A stretch of 64,000 bases of DNA from Algibacter amylolyticus (GTDB taxonomy: Bacteria; Bacteroidota; Bacteroidia; Flavobacteriales; Flavobacteriaceae): NCBI RefSeq assembly GCF_014202225.1, contig NZ_JACHGE010000002.1, positions 366,636-430,635 on the forward strand. Reading direction: 5' to 3'. The position numbers and the translations under genes are program-made. Numbering within the stretch: position 1 is the stretch's first letter; every line of letters starts with the position of its first letter. The notes under the pieces are model-generated. The model ran no database searches and was not told the origin of the DNA. It saw nothing but the letters and a program-made list of their open reading frames with translations. Positions 50,273-60,262 of this stretch are shown here, one piece after another.

Positions 50273-52837
50273 ATGGCAGAAGGAGAAAAATTGATCCCTA
50301 TTAATATTGAGGATGAGATGAAATCGGCTTACATTGATTATTCAATGTCAGTCATTGTGTCACGTGCTTTACCAGATGTAAGAGATGGTTTAAAACCGGT
50401 TCATAGACGTGTACTTTACGGTATGCACGAACTGGGAGTTAGAGCTAATACAGCACATAAAAAGTCCGCAAGAATAGTTGGAGAAGTTTTAGGTAAGTAT
50501 CACCCACACGGTGATACATCAGTATACGATGCTATGGTGCGTATGGCTCAAGAATGGAGTTTGCGTTATATGCTTGTAGATGGTCAAGGTAACTTTGGGT
50601 CAATTGATGGTGATAGTCCCGCAGCAATGCGTTATACAGAAGCGCGTATGCGTAAAATTTCTGAGGACATGTTGGCAGATATTGATAAGGAAACTGTAGA
50701 TCATAAATTAAATTTTGATGATACGTTACAGGAACCAACAGTTTTACCAACTCGTATTCCAGGATTATTGGTTAACGGAGCTTCTGGTATTGCAGTAGGT
50801 ATGGCTACAAATATGCCACCTCACAATTTAACCGAAGTTGTTAATGGTACAATAGCATACATTGAAAATAATGATATTGAAATTGATGAGCTAATTACAC
50901 ACATAAAAGCGCCAGATTTTCCAACAGGAGGAACAATTTATGGCTACGATGGTGTAAAGGAAGCTTTTCATACAGGTAGAGGTCGTATTGTAATGCGTGC
51001 TAAAACCAATATTGAAGAGGTAAACGGTCGTGAATGTATTATTGTTGACGAGATTCCATACCAAGTGAATAAGGCGGATATGATTAAGAAAACTGCCGAC
51101 TTAGTTAACGATAAAAAGCTAGAAGGTATTTCGCTTATTCGAGATGAATCTGATAGAAACGGAATGCGAATTGTTTACGTTTTAAAACGTGATGCTATCC
51201 CGAATATCGTATTGAATAAGTTATTCAAATATACAGCGTTACAGTCCTCATTTAGTGTTAATAACATAGCATTAGTTAACGGGCGTCCGCAGATGTTAAA
51301 CTTAAAAGAATTAATTCATTATTTTGTTGAACACAGACATGAGGTAGTAGTAAGACGTACTACTTATGAATTGCGTAAAGCAGAGGAGAGAGCTCATATC
51401 TTAGAGGGTTTAATTATTGCTTCAGATAATATTGATGAAGTTATTAAAATAATTAGAGCATCATCGAATGCAGATGAAGCAAGAGCTAACTTAATTGAAC
51501 GTTTTAAACTCTCTGAAATTCAAGCTAAAGCAATTGTAGAGATGAGATTGCGTCAGCTTACTGGTTTAGAGCAAGATAAGTTGCGTGGAGAGTACGAAGA
51601 AATTATGAAGACTATTATCGATCTTAAGGATATCTTAGAGAAAAAAGATCGTAGAATGAACATCATAAAAGAAGAGTTAGAAGTAGTAAGAGAAAAGTAT
51701 GGTGATGAGCGTCGTTCTGTAATTGAATACGCTGGTGGAGATTTAAGTATTGAAGATATGATTCCTAACGAAAAAGTGGTAATCACTATTTCTCATGCAG
51801 GTTATATTAAACGTACATCTTTAACAGAATACAAAACTCAAAATAGAGGTGGTGTAGGGCAAAAAGCATCTACCACAAGAAATGAAGATTTCCTAGAGCA
51901 TTTATTTGTTGGTACAAATCACCAATACATGTTATTCTTTACTCAAAAAGGAAAATGTTTCTGGATGCGGGTTTACGAAATACCAGAAGGTAGTAAAACA
52001 TCTAAAGGTAGAGCTATTCAAAACCTTATAAATATTGAGCAAGACGATAAGGTAATGGCATTTATTTGTACTCAAGATTTAAAAGATGAAGAGTATATTA
52101 ACAGTCATTACGTCATTATGGCGACTAAAAAAGGTCAAGTTAAAAAGACCTCATTAGAGCAGTATTCTCGTCCTAGAACAAACGGAATTAACGCCATTAC
52201 TATTAAAGATGACGATGTTTTATTAGAAGCTAAATTAACTACAGGCGAAAGTCAAGTTATGTTAGCTTTAAAATCTGGTAAAGCTATTCGTTTCGAAGAG
52301 GCTAAAACTCGACCTATGGGACGTGGTGCTTCAGGAGTAAGAGGTATTCGTTTACAAGATGAAAAAACAGACGAAGTTATTGGTATGATTGCTGTCGATG
52401 ATATGGAGAGTAACGTACTTGTTGTATCAGAGAACGGTTATGGTAAGCGTTCTAGCTTAGAGGACTACAGAATTACCAATCGTGGTGGAAAAGGTGTGAA
52501 AACCATTTCTATTACAGAAAAAACAGGTAACTTAGTGTCTATTAAAAATGTGACAGACGACGATGATTTAATGATTATCAATAAATCTGGTATAGCTATT
52601 AGAATGGCTGTAAAAGATTTAAGAGTTATGGGACGTGCTACTCAAGGTGTTAAATTAATTAACCTTAAAGGTAAAGACTCAATAGCCGCTGTTGCAAAAG
52701 TGATGCATGATGAAGATGAAGTGGAATTAGACGAGGATGGAAATGTAATAATCGCTGAAGATAGCGAAAACATTGATGCTTCTGATGATGGCACAACTCT
52801 TGATACTGATATAGAAGATAATAACACTGAATCTTAA
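50273..52837 (+). CDS. gyrA: DNA gyrase subunit A
   Basis: 854 residues. The catalytic Tyr is Y121 in AMRYTEARM, and the winged-helix region has [27 protein letters not shown]. The GyrA box reads QNRGGVGQ instead of QRRGGKG, followed by six blade repeats of the C-terminal domain. The acidic tail ([17 protein letters not shown]) is typical. In the quinolone region the residues are GDTSVYD: Thr82 stands where E. coli has Ser83 and Asp86 where it has Asp87, so the two key contacts keep hydroxyl and acid. The TPR gene starts 17 bp after the stop. Confidence 0.95.
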   Translation: MAEGEKLIPINIEDEMKSAYIDYSMSVIVSRALPDVRDGLKPVHRRVLYGMHELGVRANTAHKKSARIVGEVLGKYHPHGDTSVYDAMVRMAQEWSLRYMLVDGQGNFGSIDGDSPAAMRYTEARMRKISEDMLADIDKETVDHKLNFDDTLQEPTVLPTRIPGLLVNGASGIAVGMATNMPPHNLTEVVNGTIAYIENNDIEIDELITHIKAPDFPTGGTIYGYDGVKEAFHTGRGRIVMRAKTNIEEVNGRECIIVDEIPYQVNKADMIKKTADLVNDKKLEGISLIRDESDRNGMRIVYVLKRDAIPNIVLNKLFKYTALQSSFSVNNIALVNGRPQMLNLKELIHYFVEHRHEVVVRRTTYELRKAEERAHILEGLIIASDNIDEVIKIIRASSNADEARANLIERFKLSEIQAKAIVEMRLRQLTGLEQDKLRGEYEEIMKTIIDLKDILEKKDRRMNIIKEELEVVREKYGDERRSVIEYAGGDLSIEDMIPNEKVVITISHAGYIKRTSLTEYKTQNRGGVGQKASTTRNEDFLEHLFVGTNHQYMLFFTQKGKCFWMRVYEIPEGSKTSKGRAIQNLINIEQDDKVMAFICTQDLKDEEYINSHYVIMATKKGQVKKTSLEQYSRPRTNGINAITIKDDDVLLEAKLTTGESQVMLALKSGKAIRFEEAKTRPMGRGASGVRGIRLQDEKTDEVIGMIAVDDMESNVLVVSENGYGKRSSLEDYRITNRGGKGVKTISITEKTGNLVSIKNVTDDDDLMIINKSGIAIRMAVKDLRVMGRATQGVKLINLKGKDSIAAVAKVMHDEDEVELDEDGNVIIAEDSENIDASDDGTTLDTDIEDNNTES

Positions 52838-52854
52838 ATTTAATATTATTTAAA

Positions 52855-54105
52855 ATGAAAAAACAATTAATCATCGCTTTAGCATTTTCAATAAGTGCAT
52901 TTACATTTGCACAGAAAAAAGAATTGAAACTTGCAGAGAAAGCTATTAAAAGTAACAATTTCGCTGAAGCTAAAGCAGCTATTACTCAAGCTGAAGGCTT
53001 ATTGTCTGGTATGGACGATAAGTTGAAAGCTAAGTTATACTTCTTAAAAGGGCAAGCTCTGTACGCTAACGGAAAAGGAAGCATTAATGATATTAGTGCG
53101 GCTCTTGAAAATTTAGAGAAGGTAGAAGGGGCTTATGGCTCTGAAATTAAAGAGATGAAGCAAACCATTTCTAACAACTTAATTACTACTGGTAATAAAG
53201 CTTATGAAGGTCAGGATTATTCTAAGGCTTCAAAGTATTTTGAAAAAGCATATAGAGTAAAAACTCAAGATACTATGTTTCTTTACTATGCGGCGGCAAC
53301 TGCTGTAAACGAACAGGAATACGATAGAGCTTTAAGTCTTTATGAAGAGCTAAAAGATTTGGGATACACCGGAGTTTCAAAAGAATATTTTGCAACAAAT
53401 AAGGAGACTGGTGAAGAAGAAATCTTAACCAAAGAAACTCGAGATTTATACGTAAAAACGGGAACTTATATCAAGCCAGGTGAGCGCACAACGGAATCGA
53501 AAAAACCTGAGATTGTTAAAAATATAGCGCTTATTTATATTTCTAATGGCGATAATGAAAAAGCGCTTACAGCAATTAAAGACGCTAGAGCTGAAAATCC
53601 AGACAATGTAGATTTAATTATTAACGAAGCTAATATTTATTTACAGTTAAAGGATGAAGATAAATTTAAAGATCTTATTGAACAAGCTTTAGTTAAGCAA
53701 CCAGATAACGCATCATTACATTATAATGTTGGTGTTGTTAATATGAATAAAGGTGATTCAGAAGCTGCTAAAAAATCTTTTGAGAAAGTATTAAGTTTAG
53801 AGCCTAGTTATTCTGATGCTGCATTAAACCTTTCAAATTATTATATTGAAAAAGGAAACGTGGTAATTGAAGCTATGGGGAAACTTGGTATGAGTAAAGC
53901 TGATGACGCTAAATACGAAAAATTTAAGGTTGAAAAGAATCAGTTGTTTCAAAACGGAGCTGATATTCTACTTGATTTTATAAGTAAGAATCCGGATACT
54001 AAATCTGATATTTATACGCAGTTAAAAAACATTTATTTAGCTTTAGGTGAAACAGCCAAAGCAAATGAAATGAGCAATAAAATTGCAGCAATGTCTGGTC
54101 AATAA
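52855..54105 (+). CDS. Secreted tetratricopeptide-repeat protein
   Basis: 416 residues. A signal peptide (MKKQLIIALAFSISAFTFAQ) is followed by about seven TPR units (FAEAKAAITQAEGLL, YSKASKYFEKAYRVK, YDRALSLYEELKDLGY, NEKALTAIKDARAENPDN, SEAAKKSFEKVLSLEPSY). TPRs bind proteins; the partner is unknown. It lies 17 bp after gyrA, an arrangement that I recall from other Flavobacteriia, so it is likely co-transcribed although its function in the periplasm differs. A terminator follows. Confidence 0.85.
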   Translation: MKKQLIIALAFSISAFTFAQKKELKLAEKAIKSNNFAEAKAAITQAEGLLSGMDDKLKAKLYFLKGQALYANGKGSINDISAALENLEKVEGAYGSEIKEMKQTISNNLITTGNKAYEGQDYSKASKYFEKAYRVKTQDTMFLYYAAATAVNEQEYDRALSLYEELKDLGYTGVSKEYFATNKETGEEEILTKETRDLYVKTGTYIKPGERTTESKKPEIVKNIALIYISNGDNEKALTAIKDARAENPDNVDLIINEANIYLQLKDEDKFKDLIEQALVKQPDNASLHYNVGVVNMNKGDSEAAKKSFEKVLSLEPSYSDAALNLSNYYIEKGNVVIEAMGKLGMSKADDAKYEKFKVEKNQLFQNGADILLDFISKNPDTKSDIYTQLKNIYLALGETAKANEMSNKIAAMSGQ

Positions 54106-54134
54106 GGCAATCTGTTTTCATAAATTTATATAAG

Positions 54135-54160
54135 AAAGCCGCTATTTAGCGGCTTTTTTT
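54135..54160. terminator. Terminator between gyrA-TPR and the C40 peptidase
   Basis: AAAGCCGC (54135-54142) pairs with GCGGCTTT (54149-54156), followed by more T. The T run ends where the convergent peptidase gene ends. Confidence 0.88.
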
Positions 54161-54908
54161 ATATTATCTTTTTTATAACGCGGAGTTTATGTGTGTGCAT
54201 TTTTTTGTCAACATTATAAATACCAGAATGGTCTAAGCGGTCAATTCTAACTTTACCGTGGGCATGTATAATGTAGTTGTCCTCCATGATAATACCAACG
54301 TGCGTTATTATACCTTCGTTGTTATCAAAAAAGGCTAAATCACCTGGTTCGCTTTCTTCTATAAAACTTAAAGCTTCTCCTTGAGTTGCTTGTTGCGAGG
54401 CATCACGCAATAATTTATAACCATTAAGCTTGTAAACCATTTGTGTAAATCCAGAGCAATCAATACCAAAAGGTGTTTTTCCACCCCACAAATACGGCGC
54501 ATTTAAATAAGTAAATGCCGTTTGGATAATATTAGATTTTTCCAGTTTTCTATTAATGGAGTTGCCTTCGTAATTATGATTTACTAAGGATAGTCCGTTT
54601 AAACTAGAGCCAATGGTTATAGGGAATAGCTGATTGTTTTTATCTTCAATAAACTCAACTAAATCGGTTGATAATATTGGGTTTTGGTTATGTAGGTCTT
54701 TATATTGTTCTTCAGTAATTTCGGCATACTGTTTATTGTCCACCCAACCTTCATATTTATCAAAAGCTAGTCTAATTTTAGTCCATTGCTTACGTTGTTC
54801 TAAAATTTTAAAAAAGTCGCCATATATAACTTGCGAAATTAATTCACTAGCATCTGCTGGTTCATTTCGAAGCGGAACAATGCTTAAATTACAAATACCG
54901 TATTGCAT
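54159..54908 (-). CDS. C40 (NlpC/P60) family peptidase with SH3-like domains
   Basis: 249 residues. An N-terminal bacterial SH3 pair (CNLSIVPLRNEPADASELISQVIYGDFF, IRLAFDKYEGWVD) precedes an NlpC/P60 domain with C151 in FGIDCSGFTQMVYK, H203 in ITHVGIIMED and H215 in YIIHAHGKV. It cuts peptidoglycan stem peptides, as in DL-endopeptidases. There is no signal peptide, so it may recycle muropeptides in the cytoplasm. The thiolase gene lies 92 bp upstream on the same strand. Confidence 0.88.
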   Translation of the reverse strand: MQYGICNLSIVPLRNEPADASELISQVIYGDFFKILEQRKQWTKIRLAFDKYEGWVDNKQYAEITEEQYKDLHNQNPILSTDLVEFIEDKNNQLFPITIGSSLNGLSLVNHNYEGNSINRKLEKSNIIQTAFTYLNAPYLWGGKTPFGIDCSGFTQMVYKLNGYKLLRDASQQATQGEALSFIEESEPGDLAFFDNNEGIITHVGIIMEDNYIIHAHGKVRIDRLDHSGIYNVDKKMHTHKLRVIKKII

Positions 54909-55000
54909 TAAAAAAATAGTGTTATAAAATATCTAAAAAGAAAAATAGCTCTGTGGTCCATTGGGGTAAATACTGTTTTAGCCGGTTGTAACTTTATCTG

Positions 55001-56182
55001 TTAAGGACGTTCAATAATTACAGCAGAAGCACCACCACCACCATTACAAATAGCTGCAGCACCAATTTTCGCGTTATTTTGTTCTAAAACATTCAATAGA
55101 GTAATTAAAATTCTAACTCCAGAACATCCAAGTGGATGGCCTAATGAAACCGCACCACCATTAACATTTACATTTTTATCTGTAAGGCCTAATATTTTAA
55201 TATTAGCTAAACCTACAACAGAAAAAGCTTCGTTAAATTCAAAAAAGTCAACATCATTTAAAGAAATTCCTGCTTTGCTTAAAGCTTTAGGTAACGCCTT
55301 AGATGGCGCTGTTGTAAACCATTCTGGTTCGTGAGCAGCATCAGCATAACTTTTTATGGTTGCTAAAATTTTTAGTCCTAATTCTTGTGCTTTTTCCTTA
55401 CTCATTAAAACCATGGAGCCTGCACCATCATTTATCGTCGAAGCGTTTGCAGCAGTTACTGTACCATCCTTAGAAAAAGCCGGTCGTAATTGCGGAATTT
55501 TATCCATTCTTACGTTGCTGTATTCTTCATCTTTAACTACTATTATAGGTTCTCCACGACGTTGAGGCACTTCAACAGGTACTATTTCATTATTAAATTT
55601 ACCGTTATCCCAAGCCGCTGCCGACCTGTTATAGGATTGTATAGCGTACGCATCTTGATCTTCTCTAGAAAACTCATATTTGGTGGCACATGCATCGGCA
55701 CAAACACCCATTGCATTTTGATCGTAAACATCAACTAATCCATCTTTCTGCATACCATCTACCAAGGTAGTCGGTCCAAATTTTGTCGCGTTTCTAGCGT
55801 ATAAATAGTGTGGTATTAGACTCATGTTTTCCATACCGCCAGCAACCACAATATTTGCGTCACCTAATGCTATAGCTTGTGCGGCCTGCATTACGGTTTT
55901 CATACCCGAAGCACATACTTTGTTTATTGTTGTACAAGGCACTGTATTTGGAATGCCAGCAAAAATAGCAGCTTGTCTTGCTGGAGCTTGACCGGTTCCA
56001 GCCTGCACCACGTTACCCATTAGAACTTCGTCAACTAGTTCTGGACTTAAATTTATTTTTTCTAAAGCGCCTTTAATAGCAATGGCTCCTAACTTAGGAG
56101 CTGGTATAGTTGATAAAGCACCCATAAAACTTCCAATAGGAGTTCTTGCTGCAGAAACAATTACGACTTCTTTATTCATCAA
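55001..56182 (-). CDS. Acetyl-CoA C-acyltransferase (thiolase)
   Basis: 393 residues. The acyl-enzyme Cys is C90 in [15 protein letters not shown] (numbered from the first of two Met). The His is in [16 protein letters not shown], the second Cys is in [14 protein letters not shown], and the catalytic Asn loop is [11 protein letters not shown]. This pattern fits biosynthetic acetoacetyl-CoA thiolase (AtoB/PhaA) somewhat better than FadA, but direction is not certain. The start could be either Met of [15 protein letters not shown]. Confidence 0.88.
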   Translation of the reverse strand: MMNKEVVIVSAARTPIGSFMGALSTIPAPKLGAIAIKGALEKINLSPELVDEVLMGNVVQAGTGQAPARQAAIFAGIPNTVPCTTINKVCASGMKTVMQAAQAIALGDANIVVAGGMENMSLIPHYLYARNATKFGPTTLVDGMQKDGLVDVYDQNAMGVCADACATKYEFSREDQDAYAIQSYNRSAAAWDNGKFNNEIVPVEVPQRRGEPIIVVKDEEYSNVRMDKIPQLRPAFSKDGTVTAANASTINDGAGSMVLMSKEKAQELGLKILATIKSYADAAHEPEWFTTAPSKALPKALSKAGISLNDVDFFEFNEAFSVVGLANIKILGLTDKNVNVNGGAVSLGHPLGCSGVRILITLLNVLEQNNAKIGAAAICNGGGGASAVIIERP

Positions 56183-56548
56183 TTTAAGGTTTTAGTGTAG
56201 TACTTGCGAAAATAACGATTTTTTAGTAGAAATTTGAAAGATTAGAATAGAACTAATCACCTTGCTTTTTGTTTCTCTTAAAAGCAGTCGTTTAATCTCA
56301 TGTTTTTAGCGTTTTTTAAAGTTTATATTTAGGTAAAATTTAAAAAGTTTAACTAACTGGATATATTGGTTAAGGAGTAAAAAAATGTTAATAGGACTTG
56401 CGTGTAAAACCCATTATAAGGCAATAAATTTATTACATTTGATTTTTAGACGAATTTAATGATATCTAGCGGAATAATTTAGGGCAGCTATTTATCTAGT
56501 TGATGCTAAATTGCGCACCATTCATTTAGAAGGATTGAATACAAATAC
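56183..56548. other. Divergent thiolase/7TM-HD gap
   Basis: 366 bp, no gene. A -7-like box TACATTTG (56434-56441) lies 108 bp before the HD gene, without a matching -33 element. A 24-codon frame at ~56384 has no support. Confidence 0.5.
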
Positions 56549-58603
56549 ATGAAAGACTTAATAAATAAACTATATAAAAATCATGCTTTAATATATAAAG
56601 TCTTGTTGTTTATATGCACCACATTTTTAATTGTTTATTTGTTTCCTAAAAGCGGGAAGTTTAAATATAGTTTTGAAAAAGGCAAACCTTGGCAATCTGA
56701 AAGTTTACAAGCACCGTTTGATTTTGCAATTAAAAAAACAGATGCTGAAATTGCTTCAGAAAAAAAGAGTATTACAGAGCATGCAACGCTGTATTTCGAT
56801 TTAGATAATACTGTACAGAAAAAGGTTAATGATTCTTATAACGAGCAGTTTGCAGTTTCATTTCCCGATTCTTTATCTAGGAGTATTTCAATTAAATTGT
56901 TTGATGCAGGTAAGCAAGTGGTTTCAGAATTGTATGCTTATGGCGTTTTAAGTGAAAACTACGATTTTGATAAGGATAGATCCATTGTTATATTGGATGG
57001 AAGAGAAAAAAAACAAGATGGTTTCTATTCTAATCTTGTCAAGCAAAACGACGTAACCCGTGTTATAGAAAGCGTATTAGCAAAAAGTAATTTGTCTAGT
57101 TTTAAAACTCAGTTTTTAGCGTTTTGTTTCGATTTAATTGAACCTAATATTACCTATAATAAATCTTTTACGGATAAGGCTATTAATGATGAATTAAGCC
57201 GAATATCACATACAAGAGGAAGTGTTGCCAAAGAAACTTTAATTGTCTCTAAGGGTGAAGTTATTGAAGGCGATAAATATCAAATTTTAAAATCTTTACA
57301 GTCAGAATACGAATCTCAGGTTTGGAACGAATCTAATTACAATTGGGTTTTGTTCGCTTATACGCTACTTGTGGCTTTAGCGCTATTAATGTTACTTCTT
57401 TTTTTAAGAAAATATAGAATAGCCGTTTTTGAGAATAACACCAAAGTGACCTTTATATTTTTTAATATATTATTGATGGTTTTTATTACCACTTTGGTGG
57501 TTAAATACGATTCTAAATATATTTATATTGTTCCAATATGTATTTTACCATTAGTGTTTAAAGCCTTTTTTGATGCGCGCCTTGGTTTATTTGCACATGT
57601 ATTAACAGTGCTTTTATTAGGGTTCATTGTGCCCAATAGTTACGAGTATTTGTTTTTGCAAATTATAGCAGGAATTGTAACTATTTTAACGGTATCCGAG
57701 CTTTATAAACGGGCTAATTTGTTTATTTCGGTAGGGCAGATAACACTTATTTATATTATAGCTTATTTTGCTTTTTTTGTAATTCACGAAGGAAGTGTTG
57801 AAACCTTAAAGTGGGAAACATTTATATGGTTTATTTTATGTGGATTAGCGACCTTGTTTGTGCAGCCTTTAATATATGCTTATGAAAAGCTTTTTGGGTT
57901 AGTTTCAGATGTGTCACTTCTAGAACTTTCTGATACCAATAGTAAATTACTAAAAGAGCTTTCAAATAAAGCACCAGGCACATTTCATCACTCATTAAAC
58001 GTAGCAAATTTAGCAGAATCGTCGGCTAATGAAATTGGAGCAAATGCGATGTTAGTTAGGGTAGGAGCACTGTATCATGATATTGGTAAAATGAAAAACC
58101 CTACGTATTACACCGAAAATCAATCCACAGGTATCAATCCGCACGATGAGTTATCCTCCAAAGAAAGTGCTAAAATAATTACCGATCATGTTATTGATGG
58201 TATAGAAATCGCGAGAAAAAATAATTTACCAGATAGAGTTATTGATTTTATAAGAACGCATCATGGTACTAGTGTTGTATATTACTTTTATATGCAAGAA
58301 AAAAAGGATTATCCAGATATGGAAATCGATAAATTAGATTTTAGCTATCCCGGACCTAAACCATTTAGTAAAGAAACGGCTATATTAATGATGTGCGATA
58401 GTATTGAAGCGGCATCTAAAAGCTTGAAGGAGCCAACCTCAACCAAAATTGAAGCCTTTGTAGAAAAAATTATAAATAAACAGATTGAAGAAGGTCAATT
58501 TTTAAATGCGAACATAACTTTTAAAGAAATTCAATCGATAAAAAAAGTGCTAAAGCACAAGCTTGCAAACATTTATCATTTAAGAATTGAATATCCTGAA
58601 TAA
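56549..58603 (+). CDS. 7TM-HD family phosphohydrolase (PgpH-type, c-di-AMP phosphodiesterase)
   Basis: 684 residues. A membrane anchor (VLLFICTTFLIVYLF) is followed by an extracellular domain (~40-250), seven transmembrane helices (~265-460) and a cytosolic HD domain. The HD site is TFHHSLNVANLAESS, ALYHDIGKMKNP and IRTHHGTSVVYYFY, the PgpH arrangement. Family members degrade c-di-AMP to pApA and link it to cell-wall and osmotic control. The length and layout match. It is followed by two tRNA genes. Confidence 0.88.
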   Translation: MKDLINKLYKNHALIYKVLLFICTTFLIVYLFPKSGKFKYSFEKGKPWQSESLQAPFDFAIKKTDAEIASEKKSITEHATLYFDLDNTVQKKVNDSYNEQFAVSFPDSLSRSISIKLFDAGKQVVSELYAYGVLSENYDFDKDRSIVILDGREKKQDGFYSNLVKQNDVTRVIESVLAKSNLSSFKTQFLAFCFDLIEPNITYNKSFTDKAINDELSRISHTRGSVAKETLIVSKGEVIEGDKYQILKSLQSEYESQVWNESNYNWVLFAYTLLVALALLMLLLFLRKYRIAVFENNTKVTFIFFNILLMVFITTLVVKYDSKYIYIVPICILPLVFKAFFDARLGLFAHVLTVLLLGFIVPNSYEYLFLQIIAGIVTILTVSELYKRANLFISVGQITLIYIIAYFAFFVIHEGSVETLKWETFIWFILCGLATLFVQPLIYAYEKLFGLVSDVSLLELSDTNSKLLKELSNKAPGTFHHSLNVANLAESSANEIGANAMLVRVGALYHDIGKMKNPTYYTENQSTGINPHDELSSKESAKIITDHVIDGIEIARKNNLPDRVIDFIRTHHGTSVVYYFYMQEKKDYPDMEIDKLDFSYPGPKPFSKETAILMMCDSIEAASKSLKEPTSTKIEAFVEKIINKQIEEGQFLNANITFKEIQSIKKVLKHKLANIYHLRIEYPE

Positions 58604-58703
58604 AAAGTAAAAAAAACTTGAAAAATGTTTGCGTTCTTTAAGATAAAAACTAAATTTGCATCCGCATTTAAAAACAAATGCGTAGTTCATTTAATAAATT
58701 ACT

Positions 58704-58791
58704 GGAGAGGTGCCTGAGTGGCCGAAAGGAACGGTTTGCTAAATCGTCGTACCCCAAAAGGGTACCCGGGGTTCGAATCCCCGTCTCTCCG
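58704..58791 (+). tRNA. tRNA-Ser(GCT)
   Basis: Acceptor GGAGAGG pairs with TCTCTCC (one G-U pair), with discriminator G. The long variable arm (CGTACCCC AAAA GGGTACC) is diagnostic of a class II tRNA. The anticodon loop TTTGCTAAA has GCT, which reads AGC/AGU. The T loop is GTTCGAATC. CCA is not encoded. Confidence 0.96.
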
Positions 58792-58824
58792 CAAGTTTCT
58801 TCATTGAAATTTAGATAACCAATT

Positions 58825-58899
58825 CGGGGTGTAGCGTAGCCCGGTTATCGCGCCGCGTTTGGGACGCGGAGGTCGCAGGTTCGAATCCTGCCACCCCGA
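58825..58899 (+). tRNA. tRNA-Pro(TGG)
   Basis: Acceptor CGGGGTG (58825-58831) pairs with CACCCCG (58892-58898), discriminator A. The anticodon stem is CCGCG/CGCGG with loop TTTGGGA, so the anticodon is TGG. The T arm is GCAGG TTCGAAT CCTGC. CCA is not encoded. Confidence 0.96.
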
Positions 58900-58923
58900 C
58901 TAACCTAGAGATAGGTATTATTT

Positions 58924-58958
58924 AAAACACCGTTAATCCATGATTAACGGTGTTTTTT
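58924..58958 (+). terminator. Terminator of the tRNA-Ser/tRNA-Pro transcript
   Basis: AAAACACCGTTAATC (58924-58938) pairs perfectly with GATTAACGGTGTTTT (58942-58956) around CAT, then TT. Confidence 0.9.
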
Positions 58959-59189
58959 GTTTTATATGGTTTAGTTTGGTGTCATTTAAAATTAAATAAA
59001 AGGTGCGCAATTAGGTGTACACTTTTCTCAGCTAATAGGTGCACTTCAATAAATAATTTGACTTTTATTTTTATCCCACAATAGTGTAATTATAGCTATA
59101 AGTTATGCACATCAAAAGCTTATATTAAATTATAAGGTAATGCATTAATATTTAATAAAAGGTATTTAAAACTGAAGTAAGAAGAGTTT

Positions 59190-60002
59190 CTATTTTTTGA
59201 AATAATCATTAAAATAAGTTAACTGATACTTTATAGCATTAGACCAGTAATTCCAATCATGACCTCCTGGACGTTCAATATAATCGTGGGCTATATTTCT
59301 TTCCAATAATTTTTTGTGTAAGTTTTTATTTACTTGGTAAAAGAAATCATTAGTACCGCAATCGAAAATTATTTTTAAGTTGCCATCTAGTAAATACACT
59401 AAGTTTATTATCGTGTTTTCTTCCCAAGCATCTTTATTTTTAGGGTATGTTCCTAAACGTTTAGAAATATCCCAATTATTAGGAAAAGGCCTAATGTCTA
59501 CACCACCACTCATACTGCCTGTTGCTCCCCAAATATCTTGATGTTTAAAGGCAAGATATAATGCACCATGTCCTCCCATACTTAGTCCCGTTATAGCACG
59601 TCCTTTTTTTTCTGTAATTGTTTTGTATTTGCTATCAATGGCTTCAATTAGCTCCTTAGAGATGTAAGTTTCGTATTGCATCTTTGTATCTATAGGGCTA
59701 TCAAAATACCAACTAGTAATTCCTCCATCAGGGCATACTATAATTATGTCGAATTTTTTGGCATATTCTTGTAATGCAGGTACATGTTTTAACCATTCTG
59801 TATAGTTTCCATTAGCGCCATGAAGTAGGTATAATACAGGCTTTTTGTAACCCGAAGAATTATCTGGAGTAATAATTAAGTTCGGAATGTTTTTCTGCAT
59901 GGTTTTACTATAAACCAAAAGAGTATCAATTTGTGAGTTTACAGAACTTATACATAATATCCCAATTAGGAGGCCAATTAGTTTTTTTTTGAAGTGGTAC
60001 AT
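59190..60002 (-). CDS. Secreted alpha/beta-hydrolase esterase (esterase D / feruloyl-esterase-like)
   Basis: 270 residues. A signal peptide (LIGLLIGILCISSVNSQ) precedes an alpha/beta hydrolase. The oxyanion strand is VLYLLHGANGNYTEW, the nucleophile Ser141 is in GLSMGGHGAL, Asp is in FDCGTNDFFY and His in RPGGHDWNYW. The family (PF00756-type) includes S-formylglutathione hydrolases, mycolyltransferases and xylan or feruloyl esterases; the secreted form favours the last. The symporter gene diverges upstream across 260 bp, so a shared sugar-ester uptake role is possible. Confidence 0.85.
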   Translation of the reverse strand: MYHFKKKLIGLLIGILCISSVNSQIDTLLVYSKTMQKNIPNLIITPDNSSGYKKPVLYLLHGANGNYTEWLKHVPALQEYAKKFDIIIVCPDGGITSWYFDSPIDTKMQYETYISKELIEAIDSKYKTITEKKGRAITGLSMGGHGALYLAFKHQDIWGATGSMSGGVDIRPFPNNWDISKRLGTYPKNKDAWEENTIINLVYLLDGNLKIIFDCGTNDFFYQVNKNLHKKLLERNIAHDYIERPGGHDWNYWSNAIKYQLTYFNDYFKK

Positions 60003-60262
60003 AACACAGTTTTTATTTAAAAATGATAGGGTTAATCGTTTTGAAAAACTATTTAATAGTGGTATTAAATGTTTTAGTAGAGTCGTGTTTTAAAAATTTT
60101 ATAATAAATTGATTTTATGTGAAAAATTATGAAGACTTTCTCTATTTCTTTAAAATAACTGTAAATATAACACATATTAATTTTCGTTTAGATGTTCTCT
60201 CAAATAAATCTGTATATTTACGATTATTAAACTAAAAACTAAATAGATAAAAATTTTAAATT

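Noticed and set aside
50500-50540. Quinolone-resistance change in GyrA
   Set aside because: The residue at the Ser83 position is Thr and the acid at 87 is kept; Thr alone does not show resistance and may be the wild-type state in this group.
58704-58958. Integration site or genomic island at the tRNA pair
   Set aside because: No integrase, no direct repeat of a tRNA 3' end and no change of gene character downstream.
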